A stretch of DNA of 64,000 nucleotides from Bradyrhizobium sp. 164. Lineage in GTDB: Bacteria > Pseudomonadota > Alphaproteobacteria > Rhizobiales > Xanthobacteraceae. The stretch spans positions 124,001 to 188,000 of the forward strand of contig NZ_JADPKA010000026.1 in assembly GCF_023073715.1 (NCBI RefSeq), written 5' to 3'. Below, piece after piece: positions 1-8,968 of this stretch. The notes beneath the pieces are model-generated. The model had not been told where the DNA came from. It searched no databases and saw only the letters and a list, made by a program, of their open reading frames with translations. A program made the position numbers and the translations under genes. Within the stretch, counting starts at the first letter, position 1, and every line of letters starts with the position of its first letter.

Positions 1-386
1 TCCCGCAACCCGTGTTCGTCACCGCGGCCGAGTTGGCCTTTCCGGCCAACTGCCAGGCACCGATCGCGGCGAACCTGACGCTGACCGATATCGACGGCCT
101 GGCCGTCAGTGCCGAATTCGACTTCCGCCAGACCGGGCCGCAGAGCTGGGATATCCTCGTGGAAACCGATCAGGGCCGGTTGACGCTGTCCGGTGGCGGC
201 AGGCGGATGGCGATCGACGGCAAGACCATTGCCGAGGCGCCCGATGAGGAATATCGGGAGCTGTACCGGCGCTTCGTCAATCTCGCTGCGACCGGCGCGA
301 GCGATGTCGACCTGGCGCCATTGCGTCTCGTCGCCGATGCCTTCCTGCTCGGCAAGCGGTCGATCGTCGAACCATTTGTGGACTGA
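1..386 (+). CDS. Gfo/Idh/MocA family sugar dehydrogenase, C-terminal part (partial)
   Basis: This is the 3' end of a gene that enters from the left edge; the open frame has no stop back to base 3, so the start lies outside the window. The visible 127 or so residues form the C-terminal beta-sheet region typical of Gfo/Idh/MocA NAD(P)-dependent oxidoreductases and end in LLGKRSIVEPFVD. This resembles D-galactose 1-dehydrogenase of proteobacteria, which oxidises galactose to galactonolactone in the cytoplasm. The neighbours support that reading: an aldose epimerase begins 2 bases downstream and a lactonase follows. The NAD-binding Rossmann half is not visible, so the substrate is inferred from context. 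An L-arabinose or other aldose dehydrogenase is equally possible. Confidence 0.75.
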   Translation, partial: PQPVFVTAAELAFPANCQAPIAANLTLTDIDGLAVSAEFDFRQTGPQSWDILVETDQGRLTLSGGGRRMAIDGKTIAEAPDEEYRELYRRFVNLAATGASDVDLAPLRLVADAFLLGKRSIVEPFVD

Positions 387-388
387 CA

Positions 389-1465
389 ATGGCTGGCTCG
401 CGAATCACAAGAGACGTTTTCGGAGCACTGCCGGATGGTCGCGCGGTCGAACGCGTCGTGCTGCGCGGGGAGGGCGGCTTCGAAGCGCGCATCATCACCC
501 ACGGCGCGGTGATCCAGGCGTTGATCGCGCCGGACGCTAAGGGCGGCTATGACGATGTCGTGCTCGGCCACGATGCCTTCGCCGGTTATCTCGCCGAACG
601 AAAGTTCCTCGGCGCCACGGTCGGCCGCTACGCCAACCGCATCGCCAACGGGCAGTTCCCGCTTGACGGCGAGACTGTGCAGCTCGCCGTCAACAACTGC
701 CCTAATGCGCTGCACGGTGGCGTCGATGGCTTCGACCGCAAGCTCTGGGAGATCGCGGAGATCAACGAGAGCGCCGAGCCCGCGGTGACGCTCACCTATG
801 TCAGCCCGCATGGCGAAGAAAATTATCCGGGCCGGCTCGATGTGCGTCTGACCTATCGCATCACCGGTCCGACCGAGCTATCGCTGAGCATGGAGGCCCG
901 CACGGATCGGCCGACGATCGTCAACCTCACCAACCATAGCTTCTTCAATCTGGAGGGTGCGACGTCGGGTACGCCCGTCCTTGATCATGAGCTGACGGTC
1001 GCCGCCGAGCATTTTCTTGCGATTGATCCCACCGCCATTCCGCTGCCGGAGCCGCCGCGTCGCGTTGCCGGCACGCCGTTCGACTTCCGCGAAGCACGGC
1101 CGGTCGGCGAGCGCATCCGCGAGAGCAATCAGCAATTGCGCAACGGCAGAGGCTACGATCACACGTACTGTCTCGCGCGTGACGGCAAGCTTGCTTTCGC
1201 GGCCCGGCTGGAGGCGCCGGACTCGGGGCGCATCATGGAGTTGTTCACCGATCAGCCCGGCCTGCAGGTCTATTCCGGCAATTATCTCGATGGCACGATC
1301 TCCGGGAAGGGTGGCAAGCTCGTCCGGCAGTCGGACGCGATGTGCCTGGAGCCGCACATCTGGCCTGACGCGCCGAACCGGCCGGATTTCCCGAGCCCGC
1401 GGCTCTCACCTGGCGAGGTCTATCGCCATCACACGCTCTATCGCTTTTCGGTGAGGACGCCATGA
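389..1465 (+). CDS. galM: Aldose 1-epimerase (mutarotase)
   Basis: The 358-residue product matches the usual length of GalM mutarotases, which interconvert alpha and beta anomers of galactose and other aldoses in the cytoplasm. Conserved family motifs are visible: an HGG motif near residue 109, the NLTNHSFFNL block near residue 170 that carries the catalytic histidine, and CLEPHIWPDAPN near the C terminus that carries the catalytic glutamate. The gene starts 2 bases after the sugar dehydrogenase stop and its own stop overlaps the next start (ATGA), so it sits inside a translationally coupled operon. It would supply the anomer used by the dehydrogenase upstream. The family call is firm; the preferred sugar is inferred. 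Confidence 0.93.
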   Translation: MAGSRITRDVFGALPDGRAVERVVLRGEGGFEARIITHGAVIQALIAPDAKGGYDDVVLGHDAFAGYLAERKFLGATVGRYANRIANGQFPLDGETVQLAVNNCPNALHGGVDGFDRKLWEIAEINESAEPAVTLTYVSPHGEENYPGRLDVRLTYRITGPTELSLSMEARTDRPTIVNLTNHSFFNLEGATSGTPVLDHELTVAAEHFLAIDPTAIPLPEPPRRVAGTPFDFREARPVGERIRESNQQLRNGRGYDHTYCLARDGKLAFAARLEAPDSGRIMELFTDQPGLQVYSGNYLDGTISGKGGKLVRQSDAMCLEPHIWPDAPNRPDFPSPRLSPGEVYRHHTLYRFSVRTP

Positions 1466-2343
1466 TGGAAGAGGTGCCGACGTCTGTGCTCTCGGATCAC
1501 CCTTGCCATCTCGGCGAGGGGCCAACCTATGACGCGACCACCGACACGGCCTGGTGGTTCGACATCCGCGAAGGGCTGCTGTTTGAGGCGCAGCTCGGCG
1601 GAGGTGGCGTCCGCGTCCATGCGCTCGGCCGGATGGCGAGTGCGCTCGGCAGGATCGACGCCGAGCGTCAGTTGATCATCGCGGAAGACGGCCTCTACGT
1701 CCGCGAGCTCGCTCACGGCACGATGACGCTGCTCTGCCCGCTCGAAGCCCACAATCCGACGACGCGCTCCAATGACGCGCGGGTGCATCAGTCCGGCACG
1801 TTCTGGATCGGCACCATGGGCCGCAAGGCGGAGCCGGAGGCGGGCGCGATCTACGCGTTTCATCGCGGCAAGATCTCGCTGCTGTTCCCCCGCATCAGCA
1901 TTCCCAACTCGATCTGCTTCTCGCCGGACGGCGCTATTGGCTATTTCGCCGACAGCGCGCGGGCCGTGCTCTACGCCGTGCCGCTCAATCCCGGGACCGG
2001 CCTGCCGCGCGGCGAGCCGGAGGTGCTGCTGCGCCACACCGGCATCGGCGGCCTCGACGGCTCGGTGTGCGACGCCGACGGGCAGATCTGGAACGCCTGC
2101 TGGGGCGCGGGCCGCATCGATGTTTACTCTCCGCAGGGCGAGCGCCTGCGCTCACTCAGCGTGCCGGCAAGGCAGGCGAGTTGCCCGGCTTTCGTCGGCC
2201 CCGATCTGTCGCGTCTCCTCGTCACCTCCGCCTGGCAGGACATGGACACGGCGACGCGTGCTGCCGATCCGCAAGCAGGCCACACCTTTCTGCTGAAGGC
2301 GTCCGCGCGCGGTCGCGCGGAGCCCGACGTCAAGCTCGCATAG
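1462..2343 (+). CDS. SMP-30/gluconolactonase family sugar lactonase
   Basis: The 293-residue protein is a six-bladed propeller lactonase of the SMP-30/LRE family, which hydrolyses aldonolactones to aldonic acids with a bound divalent metal. Family metal-site motifs are visible: HLGEGPTYD near residue 14 (Glu ligand), NDARVHQSGTFWIGTMG near residue 103 (Asn/Asp region), NSICFSPDG near residue 148 and a GGLDGSVCD motif near residue 194. The start overlaps the galM stop by 4 bases. With a galactose-type dehydrogenase and epimerase upstream it would perform the second oxidative step, for example galactonolactone or arabinolactone hydrolysis. No dehydratase for the aldonic acid is present in the window, so the pathway continues elsewhere. 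Confidence 0.88.
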   Translation: MMEEVPTSVLSDHPCHLGEGPTYDATTDTAWWFDIREGLLFEAQLGGGGVRVHALGRMASALGRIDAERQLIIAEDGLYVRELAHGTMTLLCPLEAHNPTTRSNDARVHQSGTFWIGTMGRKAEPEAGAIYAFHRGKISLLFPRISIPNSICFSPDGAIGYFADSARAVLYAVPLNPGTGLPRGEPEVLLRHTGIGGLDGSVCDADGQIWNACWGAGRIDVYSPQGERLRSLSVPARQASCPAFVGPDLSRLLVTSAWQDMDTATRAADPQAGHTFLLKASARGRAEPDVKLA

Positions 2344-2411
2344 GAGACCCAAAGCAACCGACATCTGTCCTCGAAACGAAAGAACAGTCTGACACCCAAA
2401 GGGAGTGAAAC

Positions 2412-3482
2412 ATGCTGAAACTGAAGACGACATTCCTCGCGCTCGCGCTGGCCGGCGCTGCCACGATGGCCACAGGCGTCGCCGCCTTTGCTCAGAAGGC
2501 GACAGTCGGCATCGCCATGCCGACCAAATCCTCGGCGCGTTGGATCGACGACGGCAACAACATGGTCAAGGTGCTGAAGGAGCGCGGCTACAGCACCGAC
2601 CTGCAATATGCCGAGGATGACATTCCGAACCAGCTCTCGCAGGTCGAGAACATGGTGACCAAGGGCGCGAAGGCGCTGGTGATCGCCGCGATCGACGGCA
2701 CCACGCTGTCCGACGTGCTCAAGCAGGCCAAAGCCAAGGGCATCACCGTGATCGCCTATGACCGCCTGATCCGCGGCACGCCGGATGTCGACTACTACGC
2801 GACCTTCGACAATTTCCAGGTGGGCGTGCTCCAGGCGCAGTCGATCGAGCAGGGGCTCGGCCTCAAGGAAGGCAAGGGACCCTTCAACATCGAGCTGTTC
2901 GGCGGCTCGCCCGACGATAACAACGCCTACTTCTTCTACAACGGCGCCATGAGCGTTCTGAAGCCCTATATCGATAGCGGCAAGCTCGTCGTCGTCTCCG
3001 GCCAGATGGGCATGGACAAGGTGGCGACGCTGCGCTGGGATGGCGCCACCGCGCAGGCCCGCATGGACAATCTGCTCAGCGCCTATTACGGCAACAAGAA
3101 GATCAATGCCGTGCTGTCGCCCTATGATGGCATCTCGATCGGCATCATCTCCTCGCTGAAGGGCGTCGGGTACGGCAGCGCGGACCAGCCGATGCCCATC
3201 ATCTCCGGCCAGGACGCCGAGGTGCCCTCGATCAAGGCGATGCTGCGCGGCGACCAGTATTCGACCATCTTCAAGGACACCCGCGACCTCGCCAAGGTGA
3301 CGGCCGACATGGTCGACGCGGCGCTCGCCGGCAAGCAGGTCACCGTCAATGACACCAAGACCTACGAGAACGGCGTCAAGACGGTGCCGTCCTATCTGCT
3401 TAAGCCGGTCGTGGTCTACAAGGACAATTGGGAGAAGGTGCTGGTCGACAGCGGCTACTACAAGAAGTCGCAGTTCCAGTAG
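2412..3482 (+). CDS. chvE: Sugar ABC transporter periplasmic binding protein (ChvE-like)
   Basis: A 356-residue periplasmic sugar-binding protein. A signal peptide occupies about residues 1-28 with a likely cleavage after AFA. The mature protein has the ribose/xylose-binding (Peripla_BP_4) fold, with family segments such as [17 protein letters not shown] at its start and the IISGQDAE motif near residue 261. The length and the order binding protein, double ATPase, permease match ChvE-GguA-GguB of Agrobacterium and relatives, a multiple-monosaccharide importer for arabinose, galactose, glucose and xylose. An SD-like AGGGAGTG lies just before the start. In Agrobacterium ChvE also serves as co-receptor for the VirA kinase; nothing here shows whether that applies in this organism. 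Confidence 0.88.
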   Translation: MLKLKTTFLALALAGAATMATGVAAFAQKATVGIAMPTKSSARWIDDGNNMVKVLKERGYSTDLQYAEDDIPNQLSQVENMVTKGAKALVIAAIDGTTLSDVLKQAKAKGITVIAYDRLIRGTPDVDYYATFDNFQVGVLQAQSIEQGLGLKEGKGPFNIELFGGSPDDNNAYFFYNGAMSVLKPYIDSGKLVVVSGQMGMDKVATLRWDGATAQARMDNLLSAYYGNKKINAVLSPYDGISIGIISSLKGVGYGSADQPMPIISGQDAEVPSIKAMLRGDQYSTIFKDTRDLAKVTADMVDAALAGKQVTVNDTKTYENGVKTVPSYLLKPVVVYKDNWEKVLVDSGYYKKSQFQ

Positions 3483-3496
3483 GCTTGTCTTGCTCA

Positions 3497-3574
3497 GTCA
3501 TTCCGGGGCGATGCGAAGCATCGTACCCGGAATCTCGAGGTTCCGGGTTCGCCCTTTGGGCGCCCCGGAACGAC
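3497..3574. repeat. Intergenic cloverleaf-like palindromic repeat (REP-type)
   Basis: Outer arms GTCATTCCGGGGCG (3497-3510) and CGCCCCGGAACGAC (3561-3574) pair with one mismatch. Inside are further small hairpins, including GATGCGAAGCATC and arms ACCCGGAA/TTCCGGGT. I recall this type of element as frequent between genes in Bradyrhizobium genomes; that was not checked. It lies between the binding-protein gene and its ATPase, where it could stabilise the upstream mRNA end and lower downstream expression. Confidence 0.75.
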
Positions 3575-3600
3575 GGTGAACTTTCCAAGGACACTATCCG

Positions 3601-5178
3601 ATGACCGCCATGCTGGAGATGCGCAACGTCAGCAAGAGCTTTGCCGGTGTTCAGGCGCTGCGCGACGTCAATTTCTCGGTTCACGCCGGGCAGATCCACG
3701 CGCTCGTGGGCGAGAACGGCGCCGGCAAGTCGACGCTGATGAAAGTGCTGAGCGGGGTCTATCCGCACGGCAGCTACGAGGGCACCATCGTCTTCGAGGG
3801 CGAGGAGCGGCGCTTCCGCGACATCAACGATTCCGAGGCGCTTGGCATCATCATCATCCATCAGGAGCTGGCGCTGATTCCGCTGATGTCGATCGCCGAG
3901 AACATCTTCCTGTCGCATCCGCCGTCGAAGTTGGGGGTGATCGATCGCGACGAGGTCTACCGGCGCACGCGGGAACTGCTTGCGCAGGTTGGCTTGAAGG
4001 AATCGCCGGATACGCTGATCACCGATCTCGGCGTTGGCAAGCAGCAGCTGGTCGAGATCGCGAAGGCGCTGTCCAAACGGGTGCGGATGCTGATCCTGGA
4101 CGAGCCGACCGCGAGCCTCAATGAGGCCGACAGCGCCGCGCTGCTCGAACGGCTGATGACATTTCGCGAGCAGGGTATCGGCTCGATCCTGATCTCGCAC
4201 AAGCTGAACGAGGTCGCAAGGGTCGCCGACCACATCACTGTGCTGCGCGACGGCCGCACGGTCGACAGCATCGATTGCCATGCCGAGGCGATCCAGGAGG
4301 ATCGCATCATCCGCAGCATGGTCAACCGCGATCTTGCCCATCGCTTTCCGGAGCGCAGCGCGAAGATCGGCGAACCCGTGCTCACCGTCGAGAACTGGTC
4401 GGTCTATCATCCCGTCCATCCCGAGCGGAAGGTGATCAAGAACGTCAATTTCAGTGTCAAGCGAGGCGAGGTCGTGGGCATCGCCGGCCTGATGGGAGCC
4501 GGCCGCACTGAATTCGCCATGAGCCTGTTCGGCCGCTCCTGGGGCACCACCATCAGCGGCAGCCTCCGGCTCGAGGGCAGGGAGATGACGCTGCCGAGCG
4601 TCGCGGCCGCGATCGATGCCGGCCTTGCCTATGTCACCGAGGATCGCAAGCAGCTCGGCCTCATCCTCGCCGACGACGTTCGCAAGAACATCACGCTGGC
4701 GAGCCTCGACCAGGTCGCGCCCGGCCGTGTGATCGACGACATCGCCGAGCTCAAGGTCGCCAGCGACTACCGCAGCCGGATGCGGATCCGCTGCTCCGAC
4801 GTCTACCAGGAGACAGGCCAGCTCTCCGGCGGCAATCAGCAGAAAGTGGTGCTGTCGAAATGGCTGATGACCGATCCGAAGGTGCTGATCCTGGACGAAC
4901 CGACGCGGGGCATCGACGTCGGTGCCAAGTACGAGATTTACTGTATCATCAACGAACTGGCGGAAGCCGGTCGCGGCGTCGTCGTGATCTCCTCGGAAAT
5001 GCCCGAGCTGCTCGGCATCTGCGATCGCATCTGCGTCATGAACGACGGCGCCTTTGTCGGGGAATTCCAGGGATCCGAGGCGACGCAGGAAAAGATCATG
5101 CGCGCCATCATGCGCAATAAGAGAAGCAACGGGAGCGGCGCTCGTGCGGCCGCGGAGATTGGAGGATCGCAGCCATGA
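3601..5178 (+). CDS. gguA: Sugar ABC transporter ATP-binding protein (GguA-like, two ATPase domains)
   Basis: A 525-residue ATPase with two ABC domains, as in the RbsA/XylG/GguA family that energises monosaccharide import at the inner membrane. The first domain has Walker A GENGAGKST at residues 37-45, a degenerate signature (VGKQQLVEIAKAL) and Walker B MLILDEPTA. The second domain has a divergent Walker A (GLMGAGRTE), a clear signature (LSGGNQQKVVLSKWL) and Walker B VLILDEPTRGID. Degeneracy of the second P-loop is normal for the family. The stop overlaps the permease start by 4 bases. It is separated from the binding-protein gene by a REP-type repeat, so the amount of ATPase may be set below that of the binding protein. 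Confidence 0.93.
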   Translation: MTAMLEMRNVSKSFAGVQALRDVNFSVHAGQIHALVGENGAGKSTLMKVLSGVYPHGSYEGTIVFEGEERRFRDINDSEALGIIIIHQELALIPLMSIAENIFLSHPPSKLGVIDRDEVYRRTRELLAQVGLKESPDTLITDLGVGKQQLVEIAKALSKRVRMLILDEPTASLNEADSAALLERLMTFREQGIGSILISHKLNEVARVADHITVLRDGRTVDSIDCHAEAIQEDRIIRSMVNRDLAHRFPERSAKIGEPVLTVENWSVYHPVHPERKVIKNVNFSVKRGEVVGIAGLMGAGRTEFAMSLFGRSWGTTISGSLRLEGREMTLPSVAAAIDAGLAYVTEDRKQLGLILADDVRKNITLASLDQVAPGRVIDDIAELKVASDYRSRMRIRCSDVYQETGQLSGGNQQKVVLSKWLMTDPKVLILDEPTRGIDVGAKYEIYCIINELAEAGRGVVVISSEMPELLGICDRICVMNDGAFVGEFQGSEATQEKIMRAIMRNKRSNGSGARAAAEIGGSQP

Positions 5179-6365
5179 CCGACAAGACGGTGTCGCTGCC
5201 CGAGGAGCGCCGGCACGGCAGCTTCATCAAGAACAACTTGCGCAGCTACGGCATGCTGATCTCGCTGGTCGCGATCATGCTGTTCTTCCAGGTCGTCACT
5301 GGCGGCACGCTGCTCCAGCCGCTCAACCTGACCAATCTGGTGCTCCAGAACAGCTACATCGTCATCATGGCGCTGGGCATGCTGCTGGTGATCGTCACCG
5401 GCCATATCGACCTTTCGGTCGGCTCGGTCGCGGGCTTCATCGGCGCGGTGGCCGCCGTGCTCATGGTGACCTACAAGATCGACTACACGCTCGCCTTCAT
5501 TGCCTGCCTCCTGATTGGCGCCGCCATCGGCGCGGCGCAGGGCTATTGGGTGGCCTATTTCAAGATCCCGTCCTTCATCGTCACCTTGGCGGGCATGCTG
5601 GTGTTCAAGGGCCTCGCGCTCGCGGTCTTGCAGGGCCAGTCGCTTGGACCGTTCCCGGCGACCTTCCAGAAATTGTCGTCGGGGTTCATTCCTGAACTGC
5701 TTCCGGAGGCCGGCACGCTGCATCCGACCTCCATGCTGATCGGTGCGGTGCTCGCGCTCGGCCTGGTCTATGCCAGCGCCAAGGGACGGTCGCGCGAGCA
5801 ATTGCATGGCATTGAGGTCGAACCTTATGCGTTCTTCCTGGGCAAGAGCGTTCTCTTGGCCTGCGCCGTGCTCTATTTCACCTATCTGATCGCCTCGCAT
5901 CGCGGCCTGCCGAATGTGCTGGTCATCATGACGGCGTTGATCGCGCTCTACGGCTTCGTGACCCGGCGCACCGTGATCGGCCGGCAGATCTATGCCGTCG
6001 GCGGCAACGCCAAGGCGGCGAGCCTGTCGGGCATCAAGACCGAGCGGCTGACCTTCCTCACCTTCGTCAACATGGGCGTGCTCGCCGCGCTCGCCGGCCT
6101 CGTCTTCGCCGCGCGCCTCAACACCGCGACCCCGAAGGCCGGCCTCGGCTTCGAGCTCGACGTCATTGCCGCCTGCTTCATCGGCGGCGCCTCAGCCTAT
6201 GGCGGGGTGGGCCGCGTCGGCGGTGCCGTGGTCGGCGCCATGATCATGGGTGTGATGAACAACGGCATGTCGATCCTCGGCATCGGTATCGACTACCAGC
6301 AGGTCATCAAGGGCCTGGTGCTGCTCGGGGCGGTGTGCATCGACGTGTACAATCAGCGGCGGTAA
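5175..6365 (+). CDS. gguB: Sugar ABC transporter permease (GguB-like)
   Basis: A 396-residue, very hydrophobic inner-membrane protein of the RbsC/XylH/GguB family with roughly ten transmembrane helices. Family features include the GHIDLSVGSVAGFIG segment near residue 76 and the conserved C-terminal GGASAYGGVGRVGGA region near residue 337. It forms the translocation channel for the sugars bound by the ChvE-like protein. The start is set by a GGAGGA ribosome-binding site at 5160-5165 and overlaps the gguA stop (ATGA), so the two are translationally coupled. A palindromic hairpin lies just after the stop and probably ends the transcription unit. Confidence 0.93.
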   Translation: MTDKTVSLPEERRHGSFIKNNLRSYGMLISLVAIMLFFQVVTGGTLLQPLNLTNLVLQNSYIVIMALGMLLVIVTGHIDLSVGSVAGFIGAVAAVLMVTYKIDYTLAFIACLLIGAAIGAAQGYWVAYFKIPSFIVTLAGMLVFKGLALAVLQGQSLGPFPATFQKLSSGFIPELLPEAGTLHPTSMLIGAVLALGLVYASAKGRSREQLHGIEVEPYAFFLGKSVLLACAVLYFTYLIASHRGLPNVLVIMTALIALYGFVTRRTVIGRQIYAVGGNAKAASLSGIKTERLTFLTFVNMGVLAALAGLVFAARLNTATPKAGLGFELDVIAACFIGGASAYGGVGRVGGAVVGAMIMGVMNNGMSILGIGIDYQQVIKGLVLLGAVCIDVYNQRR

Positions 6366-6386
6366 GCTCGCGGCGAAGAACGTAGA

Positions 6387-6419
6387 GTGGGCAAATGGCG
6401 CCAAAGCGCCCATGCCCAC
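6387..6419. repeat. Palindromic REP-like hairpin between convergent genes
   Basis: GTGGGCA (6387-6393) and TGCCCAC (6413-6419) are perfect arms, with inner GGCGC and GCGCC also pairing around a CAAA loop. I recall a very similar GTGGGCA...TGCCCAC hairpin as common in Bradyrhizobium intergenic DNA. It sits between gguB (plus) and the cupin gene (minus), where it could act as a two-way terminator or mRNA end. Confidence 0.65.
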
Positions 6420-6435
6420 CAATTCTCGCGGTCGG

Positions 6436-6861
6436 TCAGGACTGCAGCACCGGTACCAATCCGTAGCGCAGCATCGTCTCCTTCATCTTTGCCGGATCGG
6501 GTGTACCGGCGGTGAGCAGGGCCGCCATTTCCTTGAAGTATTGCGGGCCCAGCACGCCGGGGGTGAGTGTGCACAGGCAGGTCGCCGGCCGGGGTGAACG
6601 GTTGGTGAAGCTGTGCACGACGCCGCGCTTGATGAACGCGGTCTCGCCCGGCGCCACGTCGACCTCCGTTCCGTCGATCCGCCAGGTCGAGATGCCGCTG
6701 AGTCCATAGATCGTTTCGTCCCAGCGATCGTGATAGTGAGGGATCGGCATGCGCGCGTTCGGTTGGAGGGTCATTTCGAACAGATCGAGGCTGCCGTCGG
6801 TGTCGTCCTTGCTCCGCAGAAAGATTAGCTGCAGCGCACCAAGATTGATGATCTCAGGCAT
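6436..6861 (-). CDS. Cupin-domain protein
   Basis: A small single-domain cupin of 141 residues from the chosen start. Motif 1 is visible as PIPHYHDRWDETIYGLSG, with two metal-binding histidines and a glutamate, and motif 2 as a FIKRGVVHSFTNRS stretch with a further histidine. Such proteins bind a divalent metal and act as small oxygenases, isomerases or sensors; none can be singled out here. An upstream in-frame start at 6939 would add 26 charged residues (MVSPERFG...) before MPEIINLG. I prefer 6861 because the cupin fold begins there, but ribosome-binding evidence is weak at both. The gene converges with gguB and is not obviously part of the sugar operon. Confidence 0.75.
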   Translation of the reverse strand: MPEIINLGALQLIFLRSKDDTDGSLDLFEMTLQPNARMPIPHYHDRWDETIYGLSGISTWRIDGTEVDVAPGETAFIKRGVVHSFTNRSPRPATCLCTLTPGVLGPQYFKEMAALLTAGTPDPAKMKETMLRYGLVPVLQS

Positions 6862-7130
6862 GGCAAACTCATTGGGTCGTGTGCGGTCGCGAACCTTACC
6901 GCGTTCGGGCAGTGAGCCAAAGCGCTCTGGTGATACCATGATCTGGGTGGCGCAATTGGCGCAATCCTACTTGCCGACGCTGTTCCGCCGCGGCGGCTGC
7001 GTATCCTCGGCAACATCAAGCGTTGCCGGCGATCGACCGGCAGGTGGCGCATTGAGGCGCAGACCGCGCCGCGAGGGCTTGCCCCAGCTGAGCTATTGCT
7101 CGTCAGTTGGGTATATGATCGAATGGCTGG

Positions 7131-7796
7131 ATGCACCAGGGCCGGCTGAAACCCGATCTGATCATCTTCGACTGCGACGGCGTGCTCGTCGACAGCGAGC
7201 TGTTGAGCTGCCGCTGCCTGTCCGAAGTGCTGGCCGAATCCGGCTTCGCGCTCAGTGAGGCGCAGGCGCTCGAACTCTTTCTCGGGCGGAGCACCAAGGC
7301 GATCGAGCAGCATTATCACGATCTCGGGCAAACCGTGCCGCACGGCTTCCTGCCGCGATTGAAGTCGCGCGTGCTCGAGACGTTTGCCGCCTCGCTCGAA
7401 CCGATCCCCGGGGTTGGGGCGGTGCTGTCGGACCTGACGGTGCCGTTCTGCGTGGCCTCGTCGAGCGATATCGACCGCGTATCGCTCTCGCTCGACGTCA
7501 CCGGCCTCAAGCCGCTGTTCGACGATCGCATCTACACGGCGCAGATGGTCAAGCGCGGCAAACCGGCGCCCGACCTTTTCCTCCACGCGGCCGAGAAGAT
7601 GCGCATACCGCCCGCGCGCACATTGGTGATAGAGGACAGCGTCAGCGGCGTGCAGGCGGGCAAGGCGGCGGGCATGACTGTCTGGGGATTTGTTGGCGGA
7701 GGCCATTACAGCACCCGGGACGGGCAGGCTATATTGTCGGGCGCCGGGGCCGATCGGGTCTTCGAGCGCATGAGCGATTTCTGGAAGGACGTCTGA
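7131..7796 (+). CDS. HAD-superfamily phosphatase (beta-phosphoglucomutase-like)
   Basis: A 221-residue haloacid dehalogenase-type hydrolase. Motif I is FDCDGVLVDSE near residues 13-23, with the nucleophilic Asp and the acid/base Asp two residues later. Motif III is the KRGKPAPDLFL lysine region near residue 143, and motif IV is VIEDSVSGVQAG near residue 166. The cap lies between motifs I and II, the arrangement of sugar-phosphate phosphatases. It ends 8 bases before the regulator gene and is followed by the polyol operon, so a role on a sugar or polyol phosphate is likely. The exact substrate cannot be read from sequence. The start has no strong ribosome-binding site. Confidence 0.88.
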   Translation: MHQGRLKPDLIIFDCDGVLVDSELLSCRCLSEVLAESGFALSEAQALELFLGRSTKAIEQHYHDLGQTVPHGFLPRLKSRVLETFAASLEPIPGVGAVLSDLTVPFCVASSSDIDRVSLSLDVTGLKPLFDDRIYTAQMVKRGKPAPDLFLHAAEKMRIPPARTLVIEDSVSGVQAGKAAGMTVWGFVGGGHYSTRDGQAILSGAGADRVFERMSDFWKDV

Positions 7797-7804
7797 CGCC
7801 TGCC

Positions 7805-8755
7805 ATGGCCGCCGAGAATGAGAAATCGAGGCTCGACGACGCCGCGCGCGCCGGCTGGCTCTATTTCATTGCCGGTCATACCCAGGACGAGATCGCAAAG
7901 ATGCTCCAGGTCTCGCGTGCCTCGGCGCAGCGGCTGGTCTCGCTCTGCCTCGCCGAGCGGCTGATCACGTTTCGGCTCGAGCATCCCATCGCCGCCTGCA
8001 TGGAACTGGCGGCGCGCCTGAAGCAGCGCTTTGATCTGGTTCATTGCGAGGTGGTGCCGGCCGACCCTGCGGCGCCGCAGGCTACCGCGGGCATCGCCGA
8101 GCGTTGCGCCAACCTGCTCGATTCCACGCTGCGCTCGGAGACGCCGGTCATCGTCGCACTCGGCACCGGACGGGCGGTGCGCGCCGCGGTCGAGCGCGTT
8201 ACGCCGATTGACCGGCCCAATCATCAGATCGTCTCGCTGGTCGGCAACATCTCCGCCGACGGCTCGGCGAGCTTCTACGACACCGTCGGCCGGCTCGCCG
8301 ACCGCACCGGCGCGCGGCATTATCCGATGCCGTTGCCGTTCCTGATGTCGTCCGAGGACGAGCGCAACAAGATGGTCCGCATCGAGCCGATCGCCAAGGT
8401 GAAGGCGGTCGCGGCCAAGGCGGACCTTCGCCTCGTCGGCATCGGCCAGATGGACCAGAAGGCGCAGGTCCATGTCGATGGCTTCGTCACCCGCGATGAA
8501 TTGTTCGAGATGATGCGGTTAGGTGCCATCGGCGAGATCACCGGCTGGGCCTATGATTCCAACGGTCGCCTGCTCAAATCCGGCACCAACAAGCGCCTGA
8601 CCAGCATCCCGCCGGAAGTCCCGGCCAAGACCACGACGATCGGCGCCGCGATCGGCGCCGCCAAGGTGCCGGCGATCGCGGCCGCGATGAACGGGCGATT
8701 GATCAACGGCCTGATCACGGACGAGGCGACGGCAAGGGCGATCTTGGAGCGGTAG
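7805..8755 (+). CDS. SorC/DeoR-family sugar-binding transcriptional regulator
   Basis: A 316-residue regulator with an N-terminal helix-turn-helix (HTQDEIAKMLQVSRASAQRLV, about residues 24-44) and a C-terminal sugar-binding domain of the SorC type (for example VALGTGRAVRAAVERV near residue 117 and IGAAIGAAKVPAIAAA near the end). Proteins of this family sense a phosphorylated sugar and control polyol or sugar operons; the SmoC regulator of rhizobial and Rhodobacter sorbitol operons has this architecture. It lies just upstream of the smo-type transport operon. An inverted-repeat operator candidate at 8999-9017 is the obvious target, but binding is inferred from position only. Confidence 0.88.
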   Translation: MAAENEKSRLDDAARAGWLYFIAGHTQDEIAKMLQVSRASAQRLVSLCLAERLITFRLEHPIAACMELAARLKQRFDLVHCEVVPADPAAPQATAGIAERCANLLDSTLRSETPVIVALGTGRAVRAAVERVTPIDRPNHQIVSLVGNISADGSASFYDTVGRLADRTGARHYPMPLPFLMSSEDERNKMVRIEPIAKVKAVAAKADLRLVGIGQMDQKAQVHVDGFVTRDELFEMMRLGAIGEITGWAYDSNGRLLKSGTNKRLTSIPPEVPAKTTTIGAAIGAAKVPAIAAAMNGRLINGLITDEATARAILER

Positions 8756-8808
8756 GGCGTTTGCGCTTTCGGCGTGCGCACGAGGCGGGAAGTCTCTCAA
8801 CCACACCG

Positions 8809-8911
8809 CTGTCATTGTCCGCGAAGGCGGACGATCCAGCACGCCGCGGCCCCGCTTGGGCCAACCAACCGCACCGAGTACTGGATGCCCCGCTTTCGCG
8901 GGGCATGACAG
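8809..8911. repeat. Intergenic palindromic repeat, about 100 bases
   Basis: Outer arms CTGTCAT (8809-8815) and ATGACAG (8905-8911) are perfect inverted copies. Inside are GTCCGCG/CGCGGAC-like and GCCCCGC/GCGGGGC hairpins and an inner GATCCAG/CTGGAT pair. The form matches mobile-looking palindromic repeats that I recall as scattered through Bradyrhizobium and Rhodopseudomonas genomes. It separates the regulator gene from the operon promoter and may terminate regulator transcription. Confidence 0.65.
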
Positions 8912-8968
8912 CGTGGGTGCTCCCGCATCGCAGCACTCATAAGTTGCGGGAAGGGCCGCACGCCCTGC

